Assembly: GCF_018403265.1 (NCBI RefSeq)
Contig: NZ_BOSI01000001.1
Coordinates: forward strand, 1,550,001-1,614,000
Direction: 5' to 3'
Source: Paenibacillus sp. J31TS4
GTDB lineage: Bacteria > Bacillota > Bacilli > Paenibacillales > NBRC-103111
DNA: 64,000 bases
Made by a program: the position numbers and the translations under genes. Positions 1 through 7,952 of this stretch are shown one piece after another. The notes below the pieces were generated by a model. The model was not told the origin of the DNA. It worked only from the letters and a program-made list of their open reading frames with translations, and searched no databases. Each line of letters begins with the position of its first letter. Within the stretch, counting starts at the first letter, position 1.

Positions 1-669
1 ACCGGGCTTGGCGTTCTCCACCGCCCGGAACATATCCTCAATGCCGCCATAATAGTGAATCGGCAGGTACAAACCGAGAAACACGACGACCACCACGATG
101 AGGATATCCTTGATGACGGCGGTCCACGCCGAGCCGTGAATGCCCGAAATCATCACATAGACCGTGACGGCGATCACGCCGATCCAGATGGCGGCGGTCG
201 GGGAGATGGCGCCGTACGAAGCCTCGGAAATGATCAGCCCCAGCCCCTTCAGCTGGATGATCAGATAAGGAATCATTGAAATGAAGCCGACGACCGCCAC
301 GAAAATGCCCAGAACCGGACTGTTGTATTTTTTGATAAAAAAGTCGGATTGGGAGATCAGATTATGCTCCTTCCCATACTTCCAAATCTTCGGCAGCAGC
401 CAGTATCCGATGATGAAATTGAGCATCGTGATGTTATAGAACGCAGCCCCGCCGCGCCCGAAAGCCCAGCCGCTGATGCCCATCAGGGCGTTGACCGTAT
501 ACAGCTCGCCCGCCATCAGAAGAAAAATAAACGCCGTCCCGAATCCGCGTCCACCGACGGACCATTCTTCGAGACTCATTTTTTTGCCTTTCGACGCCCG
601 GATGCCGAGATACAGCGCCAGAACTAGAAAAATGCCGATAATCGAGATGGAAATAGCCTGATGTGACAT
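1..669 (-). CDS. Sodium:solute symporter (SSS family), 3' part outside window
   Basis: Translating the minus strand from ATG 669 gives an open frame to the window edge with about six hydrophobic helices. It has SSS-family features: an N-terminal helix, then a basic loop with GGRGFGTAF, then a YNITMLNFIIGYW helix. It probably imports an organic solute with Na+ at the membrane. Its start codon shares one base with the stop of the DUF3311 gene (TAATG), a pairing common for SSS transporters and suggesting translational coupling. Being last in an operon with a D-amino-acid-type PLP enzyme, an M20 hydrolase and RidA, it may import the substrate of that pathway; this is inference. The C-terminal half lies outside the window. 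Confidence 0.85.
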   Translation of the reverse strand, partial: MSHQAISISIIGIFLVLALYLGIRASKGKKMSLEEWSVGGRGFGTAFIFLLMAGELYTVNALMGISGWAFGRGGAAFYNITMLNFIIGYWLLPKIWKYGKEHNLISQSDFFIKKYNSPVLGIFVAVVGFISMIPYLIIQLKGLGLIISEASYGAISPTAAIWIGVIAVTVYVMISGIHGSAWTAVIKDILIVVVVVFLGLYLPIHYYGGIEDMFRAVENAKPG

Positions 670-899
670 TACTCCGTCGCCTCCTTCTCTTCTTCCAGGT
701 TGTCCGGATTGAGCCTATGAACCAGCAGCATGATGCCAACCCCAAGGAGGATCCACAGCACCATCCAGAACAGCAATAAAGGCATGCCGAGTACGAACAC
801 ATGGCGTTCCTCGAAAATCCGATTCATCCAGATGACGCCGAGCGGCATCCCCAGGTATGCAATAAGAGACAGCAGATATAATGGAACCTTGCTCTTCAT
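669..899 (-). CDS. DUF3311 small membrane protein
   Basis: A 76-residue protein with two transmembrane segments (about residues 6-26 and 37-60) and an acidic C-terminus ending EEEKEATE. This matches DUF3311/YhdT-like proteins that sit next to sodium:solute symporters. The ATG at 899 was chosen over one ten codons upstream because GGAGG lies 8 nt before it. The stop overlaps the symporter ATG by one base. It is probably an accessory subunit or helper of the symporter; no enzymatic motif is seen. Confidence 0.8.
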   Translation of the reverse strand: MKSKVPLYLLSLIAYLGMPLGVIWMNRIFEERHVFVLGMPLLLFWMVLWILLGVGIMLLVHRLNPDNLEEEKEATE

Positions 900-1044
900 C
901 GTTCGATCCTCCGGTTCGTTGATTTTCAAGCTTCGGTCTGTCAGATTAATAATCTGATCATTCTCCGGAGTGGTGGTTCATTGGGTTGAACCCCCTCCTT
1001 TTTTTGTATGAAAATAGCTCTCCCGGCAGTCTGCTCTACCGCCG

Positions 1045-1503
1045 TTATTCGATCTCGACGATGATCTCCACCTCGACCGGCGTATCAAACGGCAGCTCGT
1101 TAGTCCCGATCGCGGAGCGCGCATGTTTGCCCTTCTCCCCGAACACTTCGATCAGCAGATCCGACGCCCCGTTCAGCACGTAAGGCTGATCTTTAAATCC
1201 CGGAGCGCTTTGGATGAAGCCGAGCATCTTCACCACTTTCTTCACCCGGTCCAGGCTGCCCAGATGGGCCTGCAGCGACGATAAAATGTTCACGATGCAC
1301 CGGCGCGCCGCCTCTTGCCCCTGTTCGATCGTCAGCTCTTCTCCAAGCTTGCCTTTTAATATCAGCTCCCCGTTCTTGCGGCAATCATGACCCGAAGTGT
1401 ACAGCAGATTTCCTACCTGATTTACGGGAACGTACGAGAACTTCGGCTCGCCGACCGGCTCCAGCTCGATGTTCAGTTCTTTCAATCTCTCTTGAATGCT
1501 CAT
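1045..1503 (-). CDS. RidA family (YjgF/YER057c/UK114) enamine/imine deaminase
   Basis: 152 residues. Family features include a QVGNLLYTSGH-type strand near the N-terminus, the segment ARRCIVNIL and the signature arginine region ARSAIGTNELP followed by VEVEIIVEIE. RidA proteins hydrolyse reactive 2-aminoacrylate and other imines released by PLP enzymes. The start region is ATGATGATG, overlapping the TGA of the upstream M20 gene. The third ATG has the best spacing (7 nt) from AGGAGG and was chosen. Being cotranscribed with a D-serine dehydratase-like enzyme fits a job of clearing its enamine product. The length is slightly above the usual ~125 because of an N-terminal extension. Confidence 0.9.
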   Translation of the reverse strand: MSIQERLKELNIELEPVGEPKFSYVPVNQVGNLLYTSGHDCRKNGELILKGKLGEELTIEQGQEAARRCIVNILSSLQAHLGSLDRVKKVVKMLGFIQSAPGFKDQPYVLNGASDLLIEVFGEKGKHARSAIGTNELPFDTPVEVEIIVEIE

Positions 1504-1505
1504 CA

Positions 1506-2717
1506 TCATTCCTCCTGTAATGGTTGTTGTTGAAGCAGCCGCATGGCGAGCTGCATGTATACCTTGGCTGCGTCCGTGATCTGACGGACAGGAACCCGCT
1601 CATCCTTCACATGGGCTTGGTCCAGCGATCCTGGTCCGAATATAACCGTCGGTATGCCCAAGTCAACGGACAGAAACGGCGCCTCGCAGGTCGCTTCGAA
1701 AATGCCGATGGCGGACGGGTTCCCGAGAACATTACCGGTGACCTCCACCAGCGCCTGCACAAGCTCATGGTCCTGCGGAATGGTCGATGCCGGTATAAAC
1801 AAGTAGTCGTCTACTTCGTAGGTGACTGCACCAGTTCCGGCACTTAAGCCTGCGCCTGAGCTTGTGCCTGCAGCTGCATTTAGCGCCTCCTTCAGTTGCT
1901 CCAGCGCCTGCGCCGCCGTCTCGCCGGGGATAACCCGGCGGTCGACCTCGATCTCGCAGTGCTGCGGCACGATGTTCGGCGCCGTCCCGCCCTTGATCTG
2001 CGTGACGTTCAGCGTCGCGTATCCGAGGAGCGGATCGGCGCTCTCTTTGAGGCGGCTTCGAAGCGGCTCCAGCGCCGAGATGAGCGCCGCCATCTTCGGA
2101 ATAGCGTTGTCGGGCTCCAGCACCTTCGCCGCATGGCCGGCGACGCCCGCCGTGCGGATCCGGTAGCGGCCGACGCCTTTATGGGCGGTGCAGATGCCGA
2201 GCCCGGTCGGCTCGCCGATAACGGCGAAATCGGCGTGTATGCCGCTGCGCATAAAGTGGCGCATGCCGACATTCTCCCGCTCTTCGTCCACGTTGAAGAG
2301 CAGGATCAGCTCCCCGGCGAACGGGCAGCCGCGCCGGTGCAGCAGGATGGCCGCGTACAGCATGGCCGCGACGCCCGACTTCATATCGGCCGCACCCCGG
2401 CCGATCAACTCGCCGCCCCGGACGACGGCGGCAAACGGGTCCTCGCTCCAGCCTTCCCCGGCCGGGACAACGTCGAGATGGCCGTTGTACAGGAGCGCCG
2501 GCCCTTCCGCCGCGCCCTTCAACCGGGCGACCACATTCGGCCGATGCGGTGCGGCCCACTGCAGCTCTGCTTCGATCCCCTCGTTCCGGAGGAGCTGCAA
2601 GACGTACCGGGCGGCCGCCTCTTCGCGCCCCGGCGGATTTTCGCTCGGGATGCGGATCAGTCCGCAGACGATATCCAGCAGCTCCTGCTCGTGAAATGAA
2701 TCAAGGTCCTTCCCCAT
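1506..2717 (-). CDS. M20 family metallopeptidase/amidohydrolase (ArgE/DapE type)
   Basis: 403 residues, full length for the family. Metal-binding signatures are visible: YNGHLDVVP (first His ligand and catalytic Asp), RGAADMKSG (bridging Asp), VDEERENVG (catalytic Glu pair) and FGPGSLDQAH near the C-terminus (last His ligand). The dimerisation insert lies around 180-300, and a Gly/Ser/Ala-rich linker near residue 290 looks low-complexity. Such di-zinc enzymes remove acyl groups from N-acyl amino acids or cleave dipeptides in the cytosol. The substrate cannot be read from sequence; the neighbours suggest an N-acyl D-amino acid. GAGGAGG lies 10 nt before the ATG. It ends overlapping the RidA start. 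Confidence 0.9.
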   Translation of the reverse strand: MGKDLDSFHEQELLDIVCGLIRIPSENPPGREEAAARYVLQLLRNEGIEAELQWAAPHRPNVVARLKGAAEGPALLYNGHLDVVPAGEGWSEDPFAAVVRGGELIGRGAADMKSGVAAMLYAAILLHRRGCPFAGELILLFNVDEERENVGMRHFMRSGIHADFAVIGEPTGLGICTAHKGVGRYRIRTAGVAGHAAKVLEPDNAIPKMAALISALEPLRSRLKESADPLLGYATLNVTQIKGGTAPNIVPQHCEIEVDRRVIPGETAAQALEQLKEALNAAAGTSSGAGLSAGTGAVTYEVDDYLFIPASTIPQDHELVQALVEVTGNVLGNPSAIGIFEATCEAPFLSVDLGIPTVIFGPGSLDQAHVKDERVPVRQITDAAKVYMQLAMRLLQQQPLQEE

Positions 2718-2743
2718 GAATCCCAGCCTCCTCTCTATACCGC

Positions 2744-3835
2744 TTAGCTGTTCTTGCCCCTCGCGTCGATCCGTATCTTCTCGACCGGCATTCCTCCGCG
2801 GAAGCCGACGATTTCATCGCACAGATTCGGAAGGACGCAGGCATGGTTCGGGATAATCGTCAGGTTCTGGCCGATGTGAAGCGATACGGAAGCCGGATCA
2901 TAGCTGAGGAAGCCGTGCTCTTCATTCAGCTTGAAAATTTCAATGTCGGGATGCTCCACGATGTAGCCGAAACCTTTAGAGAATGGCATCGTGTCCGTGG
3001 TGAGCGTTTTGGATCCCGCGTCGATGATCGCCCGGCCCGGAGCCGGAACGCTGACGACCGTTGTGATCACCCGCAGCGCGCAATCGTCCACCGTGATCAT
3101 GCCCATCGACAATTGCCCCACGTCGTGGAATATGTAATTTCCGGCGCGGATCTCGGTTACACCCTCCAGCTCCCCTGCGAACTTGGACGACAGCGACGAA
3201 CCGCCGCTGACGACCGGAACGTCGATCCCCGCTTCCCTCAGTAGATCGGCGGTATTCTTCAGGGTAGCCGCCTCCTGGCGTGCCGTGCTGCGGATCTCTT
3301 CCCGGCTCTCTTCGCCGTAAATCTGCCCCGCGTAGGACAGCAGTCCGGTGATTTCGATCCCCGGCAGGCTTTGGATCCGCCGCGCAAATTGCAGCGTGTC
3401 CTCCCCAGGCTGGCGGCCGCAGCGCCCGATGCCCCCGTCCACTTCAATGTAGAGCGGTATGCGGCGGCCGAGACGCTCACCCACCTCCGACACCGCCGTG
3501 GCGCCTTCCACGCTGTCGGCGACCGTCGTTAATTTAACCTTTTGCGCCAGTTGATACAGCCGCTCTTGCTTGTCTTCGCCAATGATGGGAAAAGCGATCA
3601 AAATATCGTCGATCCCCGCTTCAGCCATCACTTCCGCTTCTCCCAGCTTGGCGCAGGTGATGCCGGTGCTTCCGGCCTCCAGCTGCTTGCGGGCAAAATA
3701 AACCGACTTGTGGGATTTGATGTGCGGACGGTGCCGGATCCCGGCTTTTCTCGCTTCCTCCGCCATGCTGCGGATGTTGCGTTCGGCGATGTCCAAATCC
3801 ACGATGACGGCAGGCGTTGATACGGTTTGAACCAT
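2744..3835 (-). CDS. PLP-dependent D-serine dehydratase / D-threonine aldolase-like enzyme
   Basis: 363 residues with an N-terminal alanine-racemase-type barrel. The PLP-lysine motif RPHIKSHK is at about 34-41. The C-terminal beta domain carries NHACVLPN near residue 330, whose His and Cys correspond to the metal ligands of the D-TA/DSD family. These enzymes either cleave D-threonine to glycine and acetaldehyde or dehydrate D-serine via an enamine. Cotranscription with RidA, which removes enamines, makes the dehydratase chemistry slightly more attractive; this is inference. The start at 3835 was chosen because AAGGAGGG lies just upstream; an open extension to 3904 has no ribosome-binding site. 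First enzyme gene of the operon, 27 nt from the M20 gene. Confidence 0.87.
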   Translation of the reverse strand: MVQTVSTPAVIVDLDIAERNIRSMAEEARKAGIRHRPHIKSHKSVYFARKQLEAGSTGITCAKLGEAEVMAEAGIDDILIAFPIIGEDKQERLYQLAQKVKLTTVADSVEGATAVSEVGERLGRRIPLYIEVDGGIGRCGRQPGEDTLQFARRIQSLPGIEITGLLSYAGQIYGEESREEIRSTARQEAATLKNTADLLREAGIDVPVVSGGSSLSSKFAGELEGVTEIRAGNYIFHDVGQLSMGMITVDDCALRVITTVVSVPAPGRAIIDAGSKTLTTDTMPFSKGFGYIVEHPDIEIFKLNEEHGFLSYDPASVSLHIGQNLTIIPNHACVLPNLCDEIVGFRGGMPVEKIRIDARGKNS

Positions 3836-3935
3836 CTTGCTCCCTCCTTGAATGACACAAAATCTGGATATAGATGTGCCCTTGTGATAGGCTCGCTGAG
3901 ACAATCAAACTCCAAACCAACAAAAAAATAATTAG

Positions 3936-3957
3936 ATCAAAAAAATATTTTTTTGAT
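3936..3957. promoter_or_regulatory. 22-bp perfect palindrome upstream of D-amino acid operon (candidate operator)
   Basis: The arm ATCAAAAAAAT is followed directly by its reverse complement. It lies about 100 bp before the D-TA/DSD-like start, in an AT-rich 350-bp gap that holds no gene. It contains the half-site TCAAAA/TTTTGA also seen before the adjacent YheO-like regulator gene. It is probably the regulator's binding site; this is inference. Confidence 0.5.
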
Positions 3958-4189
3958 TTTTCACATTATGAATCCCTTCGCTGCGTATTGTCAATATATA
4001 ATTTCTATGATTTATCACAAATCGAATGCGCTTTCAATCCATGATAAGAAAAACCTGAAATACAGGCTTACTCTTATGCAGCACCGTTTCCACTTATGTT
4101 CATGCGATTGCGCAGACTCCTTCTGCCCTTGTCTGTCACTTTGCTATTCGAAAATCCATCCGGCCCTTGGCCTGGGCAGCCTCTCCTTG

Positions 4190-4858
4190 CTATACCCTGT
4201 TTTTCGGCATGCCTTTGTCCTGGTTTGCCCGAATATCGTCGAGATAGTTATACAGCGTAAACTTGGAAATATCGAGGAACTGGCATACTTTATCTCCCGC
4301 CTTTTTCACGAGAAAAGCGCCGCGCATATCCAGAAACTGCACCGCCTTCACCTTGTCTTCCTTGCTCATATGCGAGACCGGCTTGCCGATTTCCTTCTGG
4401 CATTCCTGCAGCAGGTAATCAAGCAGATCGTTCACGTCGTTGACGAATACCTCTTTCACTTCCTGATCGAGGCTGTGCATCGTCAGCGAGCGGATCGTAT
4501 TCTCCGCAACGAGCAGATCGGAAATATCCAGGTTCATGCAGAGCGCTCCGATCGTCTCACCCTTGCTGTTCTTAAAGTAGGTTGAGGAGGAACGCAATAT
4601 TTTGCCGTCCTTCGTCTGGGTGATGTAGTTGTAGCGGTCTCCCTCCATCACGGTTCCGCGCAGCACCTCCAGCCCAAGATTGCTGCCGCAGTCCCCGACC
4701 TTCCGCCCGGTAATGTGGCCGTTCTCGATCGCCACGATCGTGCTTTCGTACCCATGCGTCAAATCATGAAGCACCACTTCGCATTTCTCCCCAAATTGGG
4801 CGGCGATGGCCCGGATAACAGGCAGCAGCACATTCAGCTGATCCTTGATATGTTCCAT
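4190..4858 (-). CDS. YheO/DauR-like transcriptional regulator (PAS-like + HTH)
   Basis: 222 residues. The N-terminal part (about 8-115) matches YheO-type PAS-like sensor domains: EVVLHDLTHGYESTIVAIENG, ITGRKVGD and a PAS-like strand ending GALCMNLDISDL. The C-terminal ~70 residues form the DauR-type helix-turn-helix, ending in DISKFTLYNYLDDIR. DauR represses D-arginine catabolism in Pseudomonas, so a regulator of this family upstream of a D-amino-acid-type enzyme operon is probably its local switch. An in-frame GTG exists 9 nt upstream of the ATG used, and ribosome-binding support is weak for both. The gene is followed by a 354-bp gap before the next gene on the same strand. Confidence 0.85.
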   Translation of the reverse strand: MEHIKDQLNVLLPVIRAIAAQFGEKCEVVLHDLTHGYESTIVAIENGHITGRKVGDCGSNLGLEVLRGTVMEGDRYNYITQTKDGKILRSSSTYFKNSKGETIGALCMNLDISDLLVAENTIRSLTMHSLDQEVKEVFVNDVNDLLDYLLQECQKEIGKPVSHMSKEDKVKAVQFLDMRGAFLVKKAGDKVCQFLDISKFTLYNYLDDIRANQDKGMPKNRV

Positions 4859-4894
4859 AGATCCCACTCTCTTTAATCTGTCGTCTAAAAATAA

Positions 4895-4909
4895 TTTTGA
4901 ATATCAAAA
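4895..4909. promoter_or_regulatory. TTTTGA-ATA-TCAAAA dyad upstream of YheO-like regulator
   Basis: A perfect 6-bp inverted repeat with a 3-nt spacer lies 37 bp before the regulator start, followed by further A/T tracts. The half-site recurs in the 22-bp palindrome before the operon it precedes. An autoregulatory operator is the simplest reading; not certain. Confidence 0.4.
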
Positions 4910-5004
4910 AAAATTTCATGTACGACTAGTTTCTTCAAAATCGTTCCTTTTGTCAAGACATGACGGCAGATCCGCGGCAGGACTATACGAAAAATGATAA
5001 GAAC

Positions 5005-5035
5005 AGAAGAAGCAGCACATCCTGCTGCTTCTTCT
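5005..5035. other. Perfect 13-bp hairpin in gene-free region
   Basis: AGAAGAAGCAGCA and its reverse complement are separated by a 5-nt loop (CATCC). No T-run follows on the plus strand; the minus strand continues into a loose T-rich tract. It sits between the divergent YheO-like regulator and the T-box gene. It may be a terminator relic; the role is unknown. The rest of 4860-5089 shows only A/T-rich promoter-like sequence. Confidence 0.4.
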
Positions 5036-5089
5036 GGGTTCGGACCTTAAATGCGAGTCCCAACCGCATAGGGTTGCTAATATACTCGA

Positions 5090-5118
5090 TTGACATCTGA
5101 ATTATAACTGGCTACAAT
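5090..5118 (+). promoter_or_regulatory. Sigma-A promoter for T-box/alaS-like gene
   Basis: TTGACA (5090-5095), a 17-nt spacer and TACAAT (5113-5118): a near-consensus vegetative promoter. Transcription would start near 5125, just before the T-box leader. Confidence 0.8.
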
Positions 5119-5124
5119 ACCAAT

Positions 5125-5370
5125 AATTAGGAAATATTACAAATGAAATCAATGAATGAACAAAATATGCTACATTTCGTTCAGAGAGGGATGTTTTGGT
5201 GTGAAATCCTACGAAACTTAGTATGTTGCCGGTTCAGGAGTGCGGTTAATGCCCGCCGGTTTGACTCGTTATAGTCAACAAGAGCTGATTGTTTCGCTAT
5301 GCGCGAGGACAATAACTTGGGTGGTACCGCGATTAAAATCGTCCCAATATTTGGGGCGGTTTTTTTGTTG
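5125..5370 (+). ncRNA. T-box riboswitch leader
   Basis: The hallmark T-box sequence GGGTGGTACCGCG is at 5319-5331. It is followed by a terminator hairpin, CGTCCC (5340-5345) pairing with GGGGCG (5353-5358), and a run of seven T. The upstream part has an AGAGAG element (5183) and GGTGTGAA like Stem I, and a small hairpin GACT/AGTC near 5263-5276. The TGGT bulge would pair with an ACCA tRNA end, consistent with tRNA-Ala. When the tRNA is uncharged, the antiterminator forms and the downstream synthetase is made. A GCC triplet near 5228 could be the specifier codon; I could not fold Stem I reliably. Confidence 0.93.
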
Positions 5371-5401
5371 TAAAAATTCGGAATGGAACGGGGTAATATT
5401 G

Positions 5402-7195
5402 ATGAAATTGTATACATCCGATGAAATTAGAACGAAGTTTATTCGGTTTTTCCAAGGCAAGGGTCATGAAGTCATTTCAAGTGCTTCTGTTATACCCGAT
5501 AACGATCCAACAGTTCTGTTTACGACAGCTGGGATGCACCCCCTGATCCCGTATTTGCTTGGAGAAAAGCATCCTTCTGGAACGAGGCTAACTAATATTC
5601 AGAAATGCATACGTACTGTTGACATCGACGAAGTCGGTGATGATACCCACTGCACCTTTTTTGAAATGATGGGCAACTGGTCACTGGGCGATTATTTCAA
5701 CCAAGAATCGATTGCGTGGAGTTGGGAGTTCATCACATCCCCCGAATGGCTCGCAATTCCCAAGCAAAAAATTGCGGTTACCGTGTTCGAAGGGGATGCT
5801 GATGCTCCTCGTGATCAGGAGTCGTATGACATTTGGCGTGAATTAGGTCAAGATGAGAAAGAAATTTTCTTCCTACCCAAAGCCGATAATTGGTGGGGCC
5901 CAGCAGGTCAAACAGGTCCTTGCGGTCCTGATACAGAAATTTTCATCATTTCGGATAAAGAACGTTGTGGTCCTTCCTGTTCACCAGCCTGCGGTTGTGG
6001 GCGTTATATCGAAATCTGGAACAATGTCTTCTTGCAATACAACAAAAGGGCAGATGGCCAGTTTGAGCCGCTTGATCAAAGAAACATCGATACGGGAATG
6101 GGCTTAGAGAGAGTATTACTTGCATTGAATGGCGGAACTGTCTACGATAGTGATCTATTTACTTCGATATTCGCTCAAATTGCAGCATTGTCGGAGGCGA
6201 CATATGTAGATCAGCCCAAAGCGTATCGAATCGTTGCGGATCATACCAGGACGGCCGTATTTATCCTGGGTGATACGTATGGCGTTACCCCGTCTAATGT
6301 CGACCAAGGATACGTACTGCGCAGATTAATTCGTCGGGCTCTTCGATTCGCAATGGAATTGGGTATTCAGGAGGGCAGTTTGGCAAATGTCGCTAACGCA
6401 GTAATTGAGAAATACGAGCTCATATATCCGGAATTGCAAAGGAACCGCGATAAGATTATTAGGGAGTTCCAAGCGGAAGAAGCACGTTTTCAGAAAACAC
6501 TCTCGCAGGGACTTCGTGAGTTCGACAAGCTTACGATTTCGTTGGAGAATGATCAACTAGATGGCAAAGCAGCATTCAAACTTTACGATACGTACGGGTT
6601 CCCCATCGAACTGACGATGGAACTGGCAAAAGAGCGTTCTATCGTCATCGATCTGGAAGGATTTAAAGAAAATTTTCAGAAGCATAGAGAATTATCCCAA
6701 GCTGGAGCAGCCCAAAAGTTTAAAGGCGGCTTAGCGGATCATTCTACGCATACAGCTAATTTGCATACGGCAACTCATCTTCTACATGCTGCATTACGAA
6801 AGGTGCTCGGCGAAGAGGTAGCTCAAAAGGGCAGCAATATAACGGCTGAGAGGCTGCGTTTTGATTTTTCTTTCCATCGCAAAATGACGGTAGAGGAAAT
6901 CGCGGCAACCGAGAGGCTTGTCAACGAAGCGATTGCCGAGGGCGTTGAAATTATCTCCGAAGAGATGACACTGGAAGAAGCGCAGAACACAGGGGCTATT
7001 GGGTTATTCGAGAGTAAGTATGGTCAAAAGGTAAAGGTGTATTCGATGGGGAAGTTCTCTAAAGAGATATGTGGCGGTCCTCATGCAGCGAATACGGCAG
7101 ACCTCGGTACTTTTAAAATTGTTAAGGAAGAGAGCTCGTCGTCCAGCGTTAGGAGGATAAAAGCAATACTTGAAAGCACTGATGCTTTACGCTAA
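5402..7195 (+). CDS. Short alanyl-tRNA synthetase paralogue (no C-terminal C-Ala domain)
   Basis: 597 residues versus about 870-880 for ordinary AlaRS. The class II catalytic core is at the N-terminus (TFFEMMGNWSLGDYF; GMGLERVLLAL), with a Cys-rich insert CGPSCSPACGCG near residue 190. The tRNA-recognition helices follow, then a complete editing domain with zinc ligands HTATHLLH and CGGPH. The protein stops right after the editing domain, so the DHHA1/C-Ala part is missing. The ATP-site segment VGDDTHCTFFEM differs from the usual YTARHHTFFEM (the Arg is lost), as in some other short bacterial AlaRSs. The start was placed at ATG 5402, after the T-box; the Shine-Dalgarno is weak. It may be an auxiliary or inhibitor-resistant enzyme. 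Confidence 0.88.
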   Translation: MKLYTSDEIRTKFIRFFQGKGHEVISSASVIPDNDPTVLFTTAGMHPLIPYLLGEKHPSGTRLTNIQKCIRTVDIDEVGDDTHCTFFEMMGNWSLGDYFNQESIAWSWEFITSPEWLAIPKQKIAVTVFEGDADAPRDQESYDIWRELGQDEKEIFFLPKADNWWGPAGQTGPCGPDTEIFIISDKERCGPSCSPACGCGRYIEIWNNVFLQYNKRADGQFEPLDQRNIDTGMGLERVLLALNGGTVYDSDLFTSIFAQIAALSEATYVDQPKAYRIVADHTRTAVFILGDTYGVTPSNVDQGYVLRRLIRRALRFAMELGIQEGSLANVANAVIEKYELIYPELQRNRDKIIREFQAEEARFQKTLSQGLREFDKLTISLENDQLDGKAAFKLYDTYGFPIELTMELAKERSIVIDLEGFKENFQKHRELSQAGAAQKFKGGLADHSTHTANLHTATHLLHAALRKVLGEEVAQKGSNITAERLRFDFSFHRKMTVEEIAATERLVNEAIAEGVEIISEEMTLEEAQNTGAIGLFESKYGQKVKVYSMGKFSKEICGGPHAANTADLGTFKIVKEESSSSSVRRIKAILESTDALR

Positions 7196-7216
7196 CGGGT
7201 ACGAGAGCACAACAAC

Positions 7217-7263
7217 GCAGGCTGTCGGCAAAAGGTCGGCAGCCTGTTAAACTAACGGGCAGG
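7217..7263. repeat. Dispersed intergenic repeat, copy A (hairpin + CTAACGGGCAG)
   Basis: An 8-bp hairpin GGCTGTCG/CGGCAGCC is followed by TGTTAAACTAACGGGCAG. A closely related block recurs at 8428-8474. It lies just after the alaS-like stop, where it may act as a weak terminator. Confidence 0.6.
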
Positions 7264-7324
7264 AGTATTGAATAAGTGAGCGAACTTAAATAACCATAAA
7301 AATCGTTTGCGATGGAGGATTGTG

Positions 7325-7810
7325 ATGAAACAGCTTATTTTTGAATATGAAAAAGGCTATGATTTGATCATGCAAGCCATTGAAAATGTTTCAGATGAGG
7401 AACTGAATTATAAGCCTACACCTGAGCAATGGAGTATCAAACAAATTATTATTCATCTAGGTGATTCAGAAACGGTTGTTATTAATCGAATGAAACGAAT
7501 AATAGCAGAGGAACGTCCTTTACTCGCTACGATGCAACAAGATCTTTGGACGGAAAAACTGGATTATAGTAACCTCGACCACGTCCCGTATTTACAACTC
7601 TTTAAACTGCTTCGAAGCACAATGGCGGAAGTATTGCGTGGTTTGAGCGATGATATTTTTGCAAAAATAGGTATCCATGATGAACTCGGCGAAATGACTC
7701 TGAGTGACGTAATACAACGCTATACTGCTCATGTGAGTGGGCATGTGGACCAAATAAATGGAGTTAGAGCCGCATACCGTAGTGAACAATTTCATGGCAG
7801 TAGGCGGTGA
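7325..7810 (+). CDS. DinB-like (YfiT/DinB superfamily) metal-dependent protein
   Basis: 161 residues forming a predicted four-helix bundle. The three conserved His positions of the DinB fold are visible: IIHLGDSE near residue 50 and HVSGHVDQI near residue 140. Members bind a divalent metal; some are thiol transferases, many have no known reaction, and bacillary ones are often damage- or stress-inducible. The start ATG 7325 was chosen over an upstream in-frame ATG because GGAGG lies 7 nt before it. It appears monocistronic, between two copies of an intergenic repeat. The substrate cannot be inferred. Confidence 0.85.
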   Translation: MKQLIFEYEKGYDLIMQAIENVSDEELNYKPTPEQWSIKQIIIHLGDSETVVINRMKRIIAEERPLLATMQQDLWTEKLDYSNLDHVPYLQLFKLLRSTMAEVLRGLSDDIFAKIGIHDELGEMTLSDVIQRYTAHVSGHVDQINGVRAAYRSEQFHGSRR

Positions 7811-7952
7811 TAACTAAACCGTGCTTGTTGACGGCATGAATCGCCTCCTGGTATCAAACGTGTTCATTGGATCGGCGTAACTTCCGAGAAGTGCAACCAC
7901 CTGTATTTCCGGTAACGGCAATGGTAGAGAAAAATGCTTTAGGAGGTTTTCC

